Below are positions 1-11,215 of a stretch of 64,000 nucleotides of DNA, in pieces. Every line of letters starts with the position of its first letter. The stretch's first letter is position 1. The translations under genes and the position numbers were made by a program. The stretch is from Astropecten irregularis. Lineage: Eukaryota; Echinodermata; Asteroidea; Paxillosida; Astropectinidae. The DNA is taken from the NCBI GenBank assembly GCA_963971285.1, contig OZ020249.1, positions 10,280,256 through 10,344,255 of the forward strand, in the 5' to 3' direction. The notes under the pieces were generated by a model that had not been told where the DNA came from, did not search any database, and saw only the letters and a list, made by a program, of their open reading frames with translations.

Positions 1-305
1 AATTCGAGTTACAATTAATCGTAGACATCTTTAATCGGACATCTGAGTCACGAGAAAATAGCGAAAAAATAATTCAATTGTACTTATAAAACATTAAGAA
101 TGGTTTTGATCTTACCACGAGATCAAAACTGTTTTCGGTCTTTGATTGACCAATTTTTTTTGATATAAGTACACCATTTCAGACGGAATTATTTTAACGA
201 TATGTTTCTACCACGCAGCACCATTTTCATACCGTGAAAGTTATTCGTAAATCTGTGAACATTTCTGTTTGGGTATGTTACCAATTCTGTATACTGTACC
301 TTTAA
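1..305 (-). mobile_element. Family B MITE, copy 1 (cut by window edge)
   Basis: Reverse copy of the B element. It contains the B-specific half (GGACATCTGAGTCACGAG), the central GATCTTACC..GAGATC inverted repeat, and the half shared with family A (ACCATTTCAG..CGTAAATCTGTGAACATTTC). It ends in GTACTGTACCTTTAA, so the TTAA end is intact. The other end lies beyond the window. Non-autonomous, no coding capacity. Confidence 0.8.
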
Positions 306-329
306 GCAGCTCTTTGATATTGTCACCTA

Positions 330-567
330 GGGCCAATTTCATAGAGATGCTTAGCACAAAATAATTGCTTAGCACAAAAATGGCTTGCCCAATAAAACAA
401 ACCAGCATTTGATATGATATTCATGGTCAGCGAACAGCAGCCAAAGAACAATTGCAAGTGATACACAACATCACATGGAAATTTGGTTGTTGATCCTGTT
501 TTTATAAAGGCAGAAATGTCATGCTTAGCGATTTTGTTGTGCTAAGCAGCTCAATGAAATTGGCCCC
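330..567 (+). mobile_element. Family G MITE, copy 1
   Basis: 238-bp element bounded by GGGCCAATTTCATAGAG and its near inverse ATGAAATTGGCCCC. Inside the ends the word GCTTAGCACAAA is again mirrored (TTGTGCTAAGCAGC). Sister copies lie near 14.7 and 26.2 kb. No ORF. Confidence 0.8.
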
Positions 568-919
568 TGGTCTTATGCTCAAAATGCCTCGGCAAGATGA
601 GCAAGGTCAGACAAATGTGTGACACAATGCCCATCAGGATATCTGTCACGAAGATAGAGGCTAGCTCCAGACATACAATGAGACAGTTAGTATCGATGCT
701 CCTTAATATCACATGAACACAACTTGTTAAATATCACAAACCGCGTACCGTTGGAGTTTGAAGACCAATATACATAATGTACGTGAACTGCATACCAAGT
801 AGTGACTTGAACCGAGACCAATAAATAGGTCAAATCAGAAGTGCAAGATCGACCTGATTATCATAATGTTGTGTAAACCTCAATTATTTTTTGGATGGAT
901 AATGACGTTTTAAAGGTAA
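568..919. other. Unassigned sequence
   Basis: No repeat family, hairpin or coding signal recognised. It ends with the TAA that forms the left target duplication of the next element. Confidence 0.5.
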
Positions 920-1424
920 GGGGCCGTCCATAAAGTACGTACGCACGAAATGCCGACTTTTTTGACCCCCCCTCCCCCTCTGTACGCATGGCGTACGCAG
1001 TGGTCCCAACCCCCCCTCCCCCCTGTACGCATACGCATTCCACATAAGGTTAATTTTCACTTCTCGTGGTCCCTTGCTTTAGCATCATTAAAATGTCACC
1101 GTAATCCGGGCCGGTACCGTAATTGGGACGTCGCCTTCAAATTCTGGAATGAATGACTAAAGTTTAACAGGTTTTTATACATTTACATAATGATTTTACT
1201 ATTTTTTATCATGTTGAATAAGCAAAAAAGGAAAAAACAAAACAATCCCGGTGCTTTTTTCACGTTTTTTACCTCTCTTTTCGCGCGATAATGCTATGCA
1301 CATTTTTCGTTTGCGTACGGTACGCATTGGCCTTAACCCCCCCTCCCCCCTGTACGCATGGCGTACGCATCGGTGACAACCCCCCCTCCCCCCCTTCGTG
1401 CGTACGTACTTTATGGACGGCCCC
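920..1424. mobile_element. Family D MITE, Harbinger-like
   Basis: 505-bp palindromic element. The terminal inverted repeats begin GGGGCCGTCCATAAAGTACG and continue for about 30 bp (CGTACGTACTTTATGGACGG at the far end). It is flanked by TAA on both sides (917-919 and 1425-1427). A 3-bp TAA/TWA duplication is the habit of PIF/Harbinger elements. Each half carries C-rich blocks alternating with TGTACGCATGGCGTACGCA, giving several nested palindromes. The interior around 1140-1260 is AT-rich. ORFs here on both strands are mirror artefacts of the palindrome. Confidence 0.8.
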
Positions 1425-1549
1425 TAATGCCATACTTTTTTGGTCAAGGAAATACAGATTCAAGGGCATTTATATACGTAGTTTGAGCCAATCTAACAAA
1501 ATCAGTCATATGCGGGCAAGGCTGGTATTGAGTAATTAGGGCCTTCTTT

Positions 1550-1911
1550 AAAGGTAATATCGTACTTTGGTTTTTATCAAAGAAATACAGATTCAAGGGC
1601 AAACATGTAAAGGAAGATACAGTAACAGTCATCTGTGAAAATTTCAGTCCCAAACGGTGCCCACTTTTTGAGAAAACCGTAAAAAACGGCCAAAGTATCT
1701 CTTAAGTCTTTTCTCTTTTATTTTTGATCTTTTAAAAGATCAAAAAGATTTTCGGTCGTTGTTTTACTAATTTCTGGATGAACACACCATTTCAGGCGGA
1801 AATATTTTAACGGTATGTTTCTACCACCACCATCTTCATACCCTGAAAGTTATACGTATATCTGTGAACATTTCTGTTTTGGGGTCTTACCAAAGTATGA
1901 TACTACATTTA
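1550..1911 (-). mobile_element. Family A MITE, copy 1
   Basis: Full-length reverse A element (about 362 bp), flanked by TTAA on both sides. It contains the AAACGGTGCCCACTTTTTGAGAAAAC A-specific block (split here by its coordinates near 1650-1680), the central palindrome TTTTAAAAGATCAAAA, and the shared half ending ACCAAAGTATGATACTAC. Confidence 0.85.
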
Positions 1912-2043
1912 AAAGATCAGAATTGTTTTTGGTGTTTGGTTTTACTCTTTTCTGGATAAATACAGCATTTCAGGCAGAACAATTTCAACGGTGTGTTTCT
2001 ACCATCACCATATTTATACCCTGCAAGTTATAGGTAAATGTGC
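1912..2043 (-). mobile_element. Fragment of an A-type MITE abutting copy 1
   Basis: Repeats the shared A/B half once more (TTTTCTGGATAAATACAGCA, then TTTCTACCATCACCAT and AAGTTATAGGTAAATGTG). It follows the first copy without a gap, either as a partial tandem duplication or as a second insertion into the TTAA site. Confidence 0.7.
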
Positions 2044-2088
2044 CATATAAAGTTGCCCTCATTTGGCCTTGAAAGTTCAGGGATGCTT

Positions 2089-2460
2089 AAAGGGATTGTA
2101 CAGAATTGGTAAGGCAAAATACACTTCATGATCACAGATTCACATAACACTTACACAGTATAATGGTGATGATAGGAGAAAACATCCCATGAAATGTTTT
2201 TGTCGGAAATGCCATATTCGTCGAGAAATAAATGAAACTATTTTCCGATCGGAGTAAATCGCTTCGAAGCGTTTTATTCATTCGTTGAAATGTGTACAGT
2301 TCTCTGTACACGGGTTTTCACTATTTTTCTAGTGACCCAGATGGCTGATTGACCTCAAACTTCTACAGGTTTGTCAGTTAAGGTATATGATGGATTACAT
2401 AATGTGCTTTCACTGTCAGCAACGGTTTTGTCGCAAAACCAGTTCTGTACCATCCCTTTA
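2089..2460. mobile_element. Family C TTAA-flanked MITE
   Basis: 372-bp element with inverted ends AAAGGGATTGTACAGAATTG and CAGTTCTGTACCATCCCTTT, flanked by TTAA on both sides. It contains internal dyads such as TCGCTTCGAAGCG and TGTACAGTTCTCTGTACA. Its left part is a distant cousin of the shared A/B half (GATCACAGATTCACATAACACTTACA), and its right part of the B half (GACCCAGATGGCTGATTGA). The TTAAAGGGA end fits the TTAAAGGRR pattern I recall for T2-type (Kolobok) MITEs. Confidence 0.75.
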
Positions 2461-3723
2461 ATCATTAAAATTGGGGAACCAATTTCGGAAAAAAAGACAT
2501 TTATTTTCTGGTCAATTAAGCAAAATTTCTTACGAACCGACCGACCTGAAATAATTGACAGGAATTAGAAAGTCTAAGCTCTGAATCGTAATATTCAGTG
2601 TTGCCACAAACTTGGATAGATTTTTGACAAACAGCTGAGAATGATTTTGTTTCAATGTGAATTGGAGGTTTTTATTTTTTAAACGTGAAGGTCAATGGAC
2701 GTTCATTTGCCCCCCGCAGTACCTGACGAGCGCCACCAAGCGGCTGGCACATTCGCCAATATCTTAACAGTCCATTGTCCGGTAGTACACAACATGATTT
2801 AGCGAACACGGGAGAAAAAAAAGAATGAAAAAAAAACAAAAAAAAAAAAACCTAGGCATAATTATTTAAAATAGTCCCTGTCATGTCTCTCTCATGGATT
2901 TTTCTTTCCCCTCAAACCCCTCTCTTAAGCAGCACGAGTGTAGAAAGCTGCAGTTACAGACCTGACAAGAACCGTAAGCCATCAGGCCTAATTAATGGCT
3001 GAACAAACATGAGCTGCTAGCACGAGAATGAAATTAAATCCCAGATCTGGAATTATGGCTAATAGATACTATTTTTTTCTCTCTCTTTTACCACACATTC
3101 TGCACTCACACACACAAAACAAAAACCTCAGGGAATTCCGCTATGTCACAATTGTATTTCCTTGGCTGCGTTTGACCTCATTTTCCCTCAATGGTAACCA
3201 AAATGTTTGAACAAGCTCTGCAGAATTTTTAAATGGTTTCTTGAGATGACAGGCATTTTTCCTTTTTTGGTGTGTGACAGTATGGTAGGATCTTTGGCGT
3301 ACGGGGTAAGGTGCGAAATATAATCTAGGTCGGTCGTATAGGCTCTGCTGCGTAATTTGTGAGACCAGCCGTTGAAAGGCAGTCATGTGTTTCACTTCAG
3401 GTCTCGGTCAACTTGGTTACCCATGGGATTAATGGCCGAAATAATATGAAGGATTTTTTGCTTCCTTTACTGTTTTTATTATTATCATATCCTTACTTTG
3501 ATTTTTGATTTTTTTGTTTTACCGAGGTAGCTAGAGAGGTGCCAAATGGTGAACCAGTGGCGTCTGAACGCAGTAAACCCGGGTTAACTTAGCCCTCGGT
3601 TTTCCTTTACTTTCAAACGGGGTTTTATTGCGATTAATTTTTAAACCTAGTTCATAATAAAGTAAAGAGGTCATAACACATGACGAATACATAATATAGC
3701 ACGTAACTTCACTGTACGCTATT
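2461..3723. other. Unassigned AT-rich sequence
   Basis: Holds an A-rich run (about 2815-2851) and a T/CT tract near 3070. No gene or repeat family recognised. Confidence 0.5.
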
Positions 3724-3835
3724 CCGAGGGGTCGCAGGTTCGAGTCCCGCTCCAGTCAACTTTTTCTTTGATCAATATTAATTTTTAATGATTTTAAATG
3801 AATCCAGTCAGTTTCCTTTGTGGTAAATAACCAGC
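3724..3835 (+). mobile_element. 3' part of tRNA-derived SINE
   Basis: Carries a Pol III B-box-like GGTTCGAGTCC followed by CGCTCCAGT, TTTTTCTTTGATC and the family tail CCAGTCAGTTTCCTTTGTGG. The same order is seen in the complete SINE at 27.5 kb. The A-box half is missing or unrecognisable. Confidence 0.65.
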
Positions 3836-3949
3836 ATTGTGACAGTATACCTTTTTCGTTGAAATATTTCTATCCTAAATGTTACCATGTTTTGAACAGA
3901 GATGAACAGATGAAACGGATAATATGGTAATAATATCACGGGGAGTTAA

Positions 3950-4115
3950 AAAAGGACTATGTAGGCCCTATCAATGTAATGAAAGTATCGGTCGAGTTGT
4001 CCCTTTTTTCTTGTGACTCAGAGGGCCGAGTGAGCTCCAACTTTCCCAGGTGTCCTATTCATCTACATGTGGGATCAGACAACGTCTGAGCGCTGTTGTG
4101 ACTCACGTTACGCGA
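3950..4115 (+). mobile_element. Decayed family B or C fragment
   Basis: Shows CTTGTGACTCAGAGGGCCGA, then GAGCTCCAACTTTCCCAGGT and TCAGACAACGTCTGAGCGCT. This matches the B-specific half (GTGACTCAGATGTCCGATTGAGCTC ... GACAAAGTGTGAGTGCTGT) with many substitutions. Neither terminus is identifiable. Confidence 0.55.
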
Positions 4116-5452
4116 CACTTGTAACATACATGTAACATTTAATACATGTAACATTATTTTGACCATCTCTTAACTCCAATGTGTTAACTTCCCAAAATTA
4201 CAGAGATGATGCCCCGAATAAAAACACGGACAAAGAATTAAACAGACAAACATCACACCAAAAGAAACAATATGCGTCACAACACGGAAAACCCCCACAA
4301 CTGTTAGCTGTTATAAGTGTATAGCATAAGACGCTCTTTCGATTAAGGGTTTCCAGCTATATCCTTGGTTAAGTACAAAGGTGAATTGTTTTTAAAACAA
4401 TACCCCGGGCTTTGCTAATGATTGACATAAATTAGGTCCTACCCACTCCCATAAAAAAGCCAATTAAAGAATTAAAATAAAAAACAAACACTCCCGATAT
4501 AGCTTGGAGAGGTTTTCTCTTATTTCTCCCTGCCCATAGCTTGCAGATCTCGTTGGCACAATGCCGCGGATCGTAGGAGCAGCGAAGCTCCCTCTCGAAG
4601 ACCCGGGGGCAAATTAACACCAATCCTCGGCAGGTGGTTCGCCCCCGTCGCGGTGGGTCCCCCCCGACCGGTTGCGACGGATAAGTCGTGAACTGGAAAA
4701 GTCGGTTGCAATTTTGCCGGGTGAATCATGCTTGTGCCGTTCCGAACTTTGTTCTTTTTCCTTTTCATTCGTATATTGTTCCATTGAGAGTATTTAGAGC
4801 ATAACATCATCGGGAATGAACTGAAATTTTTAAAGAGGCAGTCTAGCCTTCGACAAGGTGACAAAATGATGGATAGTGCATTTAGTTTGGCAAATTGCAG
4901 TCGCTAACGGTAACAAACATTATATGGAGATGCATTATAAAATTCTTAAATTACAAATTGTGACATATTTTTATTAGAGCTTATCACATCCCAACTGAAA
5001 AAGAGAAACAATAGTATTGTTTTACCTAACAATTACCTTTTGTTTTGAATTGTTTTTTAATTTGCTCTTACAATCTTTGTAATACATTAAATTTCATTTT
5101 GTTTTGTTAAAACCTACAGAACAATGGAGACATACACGAATATGCCTTTTTAAGGCCTTCAGTACGATGGGCGAATAAAAAAAAAAATCGGTATTAAAAT
5201 ATGAATTTTTACTGTCAGTTTTTGGAAATGCAAATGGAGGAGAACTGTCCACCTTTGGTCTTGCCTACCCGCCCCACACCCTTTTGCCCCCTCCCCCTGA
5301 CCACACTTGCCCACCTCTATCCTCTCTTTGTGGTTTCCCAGCCTTATTGCATGCTTTCCCTGTTTCCCTGATCACTCTGTCCCACTTTCCCTGATCCTCT
5401 CATCTATTTATGTGTATCTTTACTTGCATGTTCTTGTGCTCTTGTCATTGTA
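4116..5452. other. Unassigned; GC-rich patch at 4540-4740
   Basis: Mostly AT-rich. The patch at 4540-4740 is CpG-rich compared with its surroundings. Its reverse-strand ORFs (4432-4623 and 4520-4864) overlap in different frames and neither resembles a known family, so no coding call is made. Confidence 0.4.
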
Positions 5453-5665
5453 TCCTTTGAGAAAGATCCTGGGGCCGATTTCACGAAGCACTAAGATTGA
5501 TCTTATAAGTGTAAAATTCATCTTAGTTGCTCATTTGATGTCACAATACAAATCGCTATGGTGATACTGAACAACTCATCTGAAGATTAATCTTAGTGTT
5601 TTGGGTGAAATCCAGCCCTGATTTTATTATAAGATCGAAACGTCTGGCCCTCAAACTACAAGCTT
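5453..5665 (+). mobile_element. Penelope-like terminal-repeat fragment split by a MITE
   Basis: CCTTTGAGAAAGATCCT at 5455-5470 and AGATCGAAACGTCTGGCCCTC after 5630 match the two sides of the uninterrupted copy at 35.52 kb. The I element at 5471-5619 sits between them. The GAAACGnnnCAGG..CCTC core is the sequence I associate with hammerhead-bearing Penelope-like terminal repeats; this copy is degraded. Confidence 0.55.
5471..5619 (+). mobile_element. Family I MITE, copy 1
   Basis: About 149 bp. Ends are GGGGCCGATTTCACGAAG and GGGTGAAATCCAGCCC; inner arms are CACTAAGATTGATCTTA and AAGATTAATCTTAGTG. It interrupts a Penelope-like fragment, so it inserted later. Confidence 0.75.
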
Positions 5666-6208
5666 GGTTTATTTTCTTTTTTTCCTGTGTGTCCAAATGC
5701 TCACAATGCTTAGCTTCTTAACCCAGTGTCACCAACCCTCTCAGAGTTAGGACACTCACTTCTCTTTTACTTAATCAATCTTGTTGAATAATTCCTCACA
5801 CTTCAAGGTCAGGCACGGTTTTCTTTCCTCTCTGCACCTTTACTGATTAATGATGAGGCGGAATGAAGAAATGCATCATTTATATCCATGGTAACACTCT
5901 GCTTCATTTACCCTTTGACCCCATCGCCATTCCATTTTGTATGTCGTCCGGGGGCTAGCAGAATGAGCTAAACATCAGCACCTTGACAAAATGGTCGGGG
6001 GTCCAGTTGGCTTGACACCCCCTATCCGATCCGGCGCGCGTTCGCCGACGCTGTTTGATTTCACGCTCAGTCGCCTACGGCTGAATGCGCACCTCTGGCC
6101 GGACGTTAAAGGGCGCAGCACGCGTGACACGCACCCGGGACAAATCGTGCGCGTTGCTAGTTCCCATACCTCCACGACCACAGCATGTACAAAGAAAACC
6201 GTGGACTT
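5666..6208. other. Unassigned; GC-rich block at 5985-6180
   Basis: The GC-rich block is open on both strands over about 88-92 codons. Complementary open frames across a CpG-rich stretch are expected by chance, and neither product is recognisable. A non-coding regulatory island is as likely as an exon. Confidence 0.35.
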
Positions 6209-6578
6209 AAAGGTACAGTACAGAATTGGGAACATAGCCAAACAGAAATGTACACAGATTTACGTATAACTTTCAGGGTATGAAAATGGTGCTGGTAGAT
6301 ACAAACAGTTATAACTTTTCCGCATGAAATGGTGCATTTATCCAGAAATAAGTCAAACAAAGACCGAAAACAGTTTTGATCTCGGGGTAAGATCAGAACC
6401 ACTCTTTTATGATTTATAAGAAAAATTGAGTCGGGTTTAAGCTATCTTCTCATGAATCAGATGTCCGATTGAGCTCAAATTTTCACAGGTTTATTATTTC
6501 ATGTACATGTTTGATCTGACAAAGTGAGTGAGTGCTGTTCTGTGACCTTTTAAATACCTATCATGTATTACACCTTTA
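6209..6578 (+). mobile_element. Family B MITE, copy 2
   Basis: Full-length forward B element, about 370 bp, flanked by TTAA on both sides. Order: AAAGGTACAGTACAGAATTG, shared half with ACAGATTTACGTATAAC, central GATCTCGGGGTAAGATC, B-specific half with CAGATGTCCGATTGAGCTC, then CACCTTT. Confidence 0.85.
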
Positions 6579-8340
6579 AAGCCAAACTCCGGACCCGTAT
6601 AATTATTGCAAGATAGCGCAGTTACGTACACCACTGTCTTTCCAACCCAGAACATACAAGCTTTGGCCATTTTACTGGCGTGAAACTCAACCGTTCGCTC
6701 AAATCAGAGAGTCTTATTCGAAACCATAGCTCAAATGCTTCCATGCTATTAATACATAATACTTGATAATGGATGCCAACAAGCGAGCTGTGTCATTACA
6801 GAAACTGAGGAAGGGCCTAAAATTGGCTCGTTCAAACTCAAACTCATACACACAGGCTTTGCCTAGATATCGAACAAAGAGCTTAATTTTCCTTTCCTTG
6901 TAGGTCTACCACATCTCTTTGGAACTCCATATTTTCCTCTCTCCCACAATACACCGAGTTTGTTGTTCTCCCTTTTGTCTTGTAGCCCCTCAATACCCAG
7001 AATTCCTTTTGGTCTTGCTTGGGAAACAGTGTGTAGAAAGTGTTGACTAAAGAAACTGATTCTGATAATTGCCGAAAGTTGTATCCGAAATTTCTTATGT
7101 AGAGACGGCTTGAAATATGCATATGCACACAAACCTATAGGAAGCGGCTGCAGTCGCTATACCATTATACACGCACACCAGATGTAAGAGCTCAAGGAAA
7201 GCCATAGCCTTCAGCAACTGAACTTTGACTTAGGTCTGGTAAATTGACTTAACCCAATCTTGTATGCACAGCAAGCATTGTCAATACAATTCCCCAGACT
7301 AACGACACTGTTGCTATATTTGGGGAAAGTTAATGCATGTAATGTTGATTAATTAAAAATAAGACATGTTGACAAAGGGTGGATGTGACTTAACAACTGC
7401 TAAGTCTTGAACCTGAATATTTTTTATGAACACTCTGAGCATGATTGTCTGTGTATAGGGGCTTTGACCGACTGATCACTTTTTGCTTGCAGTGTCGCTG
7501 GTTGACGGAGGCATACCAGCGAAATCTTCCCCCGAGCACAGCCACAGAGCAGTGAGAAACGCACCACAAAACAGTGGGGGTAATTATTTTGCACTGGGTC
7601 GGTATAGATGTAGTCCGTGCTTGCTTCAGAGCCTTAGAGAGTGTGGCTGTTCGTAATGATACCACGTAAGACAATTGATCTCATTTTCCTTTTATTTGCA
7701 AAGCCATAACTCAGGTTTTGCAAAACAAGATCGCAGGCCACAAATACAAGGCAAAAATAGAAAATCACATGTTCCGTAAACATTCAAGTGGTTCCCACTG
7801 AATGTTTTAAGCTTAACAAATAAACGATGATGAGATTATTTTGTTGGCTGAAATTTCACAGTTCTTATTATTTTCACATGCATTTATATAGCCATGACGT
7901 CTTTTAAAAAAAGGTTCCGTGTTTTGGAATATTGGTCGTCCATACCCACCACCCGACAATAGAAGTGTATTGTTGGTCGATCTCTTGAGGGCGCCATATC
8001 ATACGCCATCTTTGGGGTTTAATTTAATTCAGAGTAACGGAATGCCATGCATTATAATAAAGTCAATTCATAAATTTGTTCGATCAAAATGAATTGAAAT
8101 ATCCCAAATTTATACCAGGATTGGAGTCAGGTTTTTTTTCTGTGGCTGCGGCTGTGGCTGCCGAGAGGTGAGTGCGTAATTCGTGGTACGTTGGTATGGG
8201 GGATGCGCCATGGCCGCATACAAATAAGTAATGAGTATCCCTGCAACTCCCACACAGTATTATTCTATATTACTAGCACACCAAACCTGGTTCCCAGTCA
8301 ATTGCAGTCGTTGTAATGTAGTAATAGCCGCTTACCACTT
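6579..8340. other. Unassigned sequence
   Basis: No gene, repeat family or structured region recognised across about 1.7 kb. Reverse-strand ORFs at 6863-7132 and 6883-7128 overlap in different frames and look like chance. Confidence 0.45.
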
Positions 8341-8346
8341 GGACAA

Positions 8347-8364
8347 TGACGTCACATGACGTCA
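8347..8364. promoter_or_regulatory. Paired CRE sites (TGACGTCA x2)
   Basis: Two perfect CREB/ATF palindromes, TGACGTCA, at 8347-8354 and 8357-8364. Their starts are 10 bp apart, one DNA helical turn. Binding is inferred from the motif only. Confidence 0.5.
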
Positions 8365-8499
8365 AAACTGATTTTGTCAGTCACCATTACACCGACAGAC
8401 ATTTGTAACATTTTGAAAGGTAAACAAAATGTATTCTTCAGCTTTGTCCACAATAGAGTCCTATGGCAAAGGCATTGATTTTTTCTTGTCGTGGTTTGG

Positions 8500-8840
8500 T
8501 CTCCACATGACTCAACAGCTGATCTTTAAGAAACAAAAAATCCCAGCCTTAATTACGGGAGCCAAGCCGTCACGTCCTGGCCCGTAACATCAAAGAGGCC
8601 GGCCCTGGCGTGACCGTCTTGTCGCCAAGACGGAGTGGTGTAAAAAAGTCTGGGGCGAGATCGTGGGGAGAAGCGACAAAGTCATTACCCGGCGTTACGG
8701 CACCGCGACCCCCGGTCCCTTCCACCCTCCTTCTCGCTCCAGTCTTCCCTCAGCTGGACACGCCAGTCTGGACGTGACGCCAGCGAGGATTCCGTGACAC
8801 AGACGCCAGGAAACCTTCCTCGGTCATTAAAGGGAACCTC
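8500..8840. promoter_or_regulatory. GC-rich non-coding island, candidate regulatory element
   Basis: GC-rich island in AT-rich surroundings. It contains a TTAATTA homeodomain-type word (about 8551), ATCAAAG at 8589-8595 (TCF/LEF core), and a perfect 8-bp stem CCGTCTTG/CAAGACGG with a TCGC loop at 8614-8633. No supported ORF. Regulatory role is inference. Confidence 0.35.
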
Positions 8841-8964
8841 AGCGATAGATTCACGGAAAGAAGGGATATCTAACACACTCAACCTTAAAACGTCGCTTGA
8901 TTTTCATAAAAAAATTAACCTTCGTGTGCAAAATCATAACCCCAGGCTTATCTGTGGATTACCG

Positions 8965-9790
8965 TGTAAATACCAGTTGTAAACCTGTTTGAGCACACGG
9001 TTTGATACACAAAATGAACCGGTAATCGTGTGACTTTGTAACTCTGTAACCTTATTTCCGTGTAACCTTGTAACCTTGTCTCTCTACAAAACTGACAATG
9101 TAGCCGTGTATACATGTCACCTGTATACCCGTTACCTTGTTGTGTAACTGTGTAGCCTCGTCCGTCCGTCTCACTATATTCTGGTAACTTCATTATCTTG
9201 TGCCATATAACCTTGTCACGCTGAATCCTCTAAAGCCCAGGCTCCTTCGCCTAAGTTAAAACGTAACCATCCATCCTGCCACGTAAACCTGTAACCCTGT
9301 AACATGATCACGTTACCTCTAACATCATTGTAACCTTGCCTGTAACGACGAAGCCGTTACACCCTGCCACGTTCATTTGTGGAACCTTGTCACCATGTGA
9401 CATGTTACCATGTTACACTGGTTAGCCTGTAACTTGTATCCACGTTGCCATGTGGATCTGTAATAATTCCGTTACTATTGTAACCCCGTTATTCTGTAAT
9501 CTTGTAATCATGTAACTGTGTAATCATGTAAACCTGTTACTCTGTAACCTGTAACACTGCTACACTCTGTAAATCTGTTAGCCAGTAACAACGTAGCCGT
9601 GTGACATTGTCATCTTTAGCTGTGACACCTCATTACTATGTGACATGTTAGTATGCAACTCTTGGTTAGCTTGTAACTTGTAACCACGAATTGCCCCTTG
9701 GATCTGTAATAATTCCACTACGCTTCACCATGTAACATGTGACCAAGTAATCCTGTCACCCTGTAACCATGTGACCTCTGTTTACGCATT
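8965..9790. repeat. Degenerate GTAAC-rich array
   Basis: About 0.8 kb in which TGTAAC, TGTAACC or GTTAC recurs dozens of times at irregular 7-12 bp intervals (for example CTTGTAACCTTGT, CTGTAACCCTGTAACATG). This is a strongly decayed simple-repeat field. It is not a canonical telomeric TTAGGG array. Confidence 0.75.
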
Positions 9791-11060
9791 ACAATGTTAC
9801 GCAACTCCGTTCCCCGTGATCATACGGTATAACCGATCAATCCCGTTAAACTTAAACCTTGTTACTTCCCAAATAGAGATGTAAGCTCCGCAAAAACCTC
9901 AAGGGAGCCTATTTTCGGCATTGCACGGCGCTTTGATCTTCAAGGTGCTGTTTTCGTAAATCTTAAATTTGAAGTATGAGATGATATCGAAGGATTTGCA
10001 CTGAACGATTCAACCATGAACATTCCTTTACGATATCCGCACTGGCCTTGCTAATGATGCCCGAAGCGTTTCACCCATTTCGTGATAAAATGTCATCCGT
10101 GCCCTCGATCGTTTACCCCCGTTGTACCATTCCGTGTCCACCGCCCAGAAGTCTTTAATATTTCCCATTCATGACACGTCCGAATACAACTGAAAGGAAA
10201 TGCCATACAGACATACAAAGCTTGTGTGAGCTTACAAGCTATTTGCTAGCATATACAGCTCCAAGATATGCATATTAGGCTCGTATGTTTTTGTGGAATG
10301 GAGGATTATCTCGGTAAAGGAGATTAATTGAATCCTAATTGAGCCGATTATGTATACATATTTGCTTGTAAGTAGGTGTGATAATGGACGTAGGAGTAAT
10401 TGCCCCCACGTGTTGAGAATTGGACGTTCAATCCTCAGGAGATTAAGACCTACAAGGTCAAGTTGGACCAGAGGCTTACTGGTCAACTGTTAGAGGACGT
10501 TTGCCAGGTGACCTCTACACCATACCATTTACAGGGAACCAGCTGCAGTCAACCAGTGGTTGAACCAGTGGTTGACATATAGTAGCTGATTGTACTTGGG
10601 CCACTGATCTATACAAACTGGATAGGTCGCGCGGCTCTGCCCGTGAAGCACCCGTGCGGCCATTTTGGGATATTCACAGACTATGCAAATGAAGTTTGCC
10701 GCCCTCTGTTGACAGGTTTGATAACGTCGTAATTACATTATTGTGAATTATTATCCCCACAAAAGAAGAAAAATCGAAGATAATTTCAAGAATATTTTTT
10801 TTTAGAATGAGAGTAGGAAATTGAAACCTTCAGGCCCATGAAATTGTCGACGTTTCGTTTCAGTGCAGATGCGAATGTTAATATAATGTAGATATGCATC
10901 TTCCGCTATAGACCTTTAAAGTTCTTCTGCGATGTCACTGTACAAGCGTAGCCTACCGTGAAACTTTATTTCACAGCGCTGCTCACCGTGTACGCAGAAA
11001 AACGGCACGCCAACCTCCCCGGTCACAATATTGCAAACCCAAGTTCATAGCCAAATTTTT
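9791..11060. other. Unassigned; small tandem at 10553-10578
   Basis: Holds a two-copy 13-bp tandem around 10553-10578 (CAGTGGTTGAAC repeated) inside a stretch rich in GGTCAA/TTGACC words. Nothing else recognised. Confidence 0.4.
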
Positions 11061-11079
11061 TGCGAGCTAACTTGCGTGA

Positions 11080-11215
11080 CACACTTCACGCTTAAGCACA
11101 TCGTTCTGTCAAACTCCACGCTAAAGCAGATTTCCTTACGCTTCAGGCTTATACAAATATTGACCTGCTAAGCTTCACGTTTAAGCGAACTTGCTCACTG
11201 TTAAGCAGCGCTATG
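11080..11215. repeat. Degenerate tandem of a CTTCACGCTTAAGC-like word
   Basis: Related words follow each other: CTTCACGCTTAAGCA, CTCCACGCTAAAGCA, TTACGCTTCAGGC, CTTCACGTTTAAGCG and CACTGTTAAGCAG. This looks like an old short tandem array of about 25-30 bp units. Confidence 0.5.

Noticed and set aside
861..1469. Paired ORFs with GGGGV and PPPPL runs
   Set aside because: Mirror products of the palindromic D MITE with C-rich blocks.
8965..9790. Interstitial telomere
   Set aside because: The word is GTAAC-based with irregular spacing, not TTAGGG or a known telomere variant.
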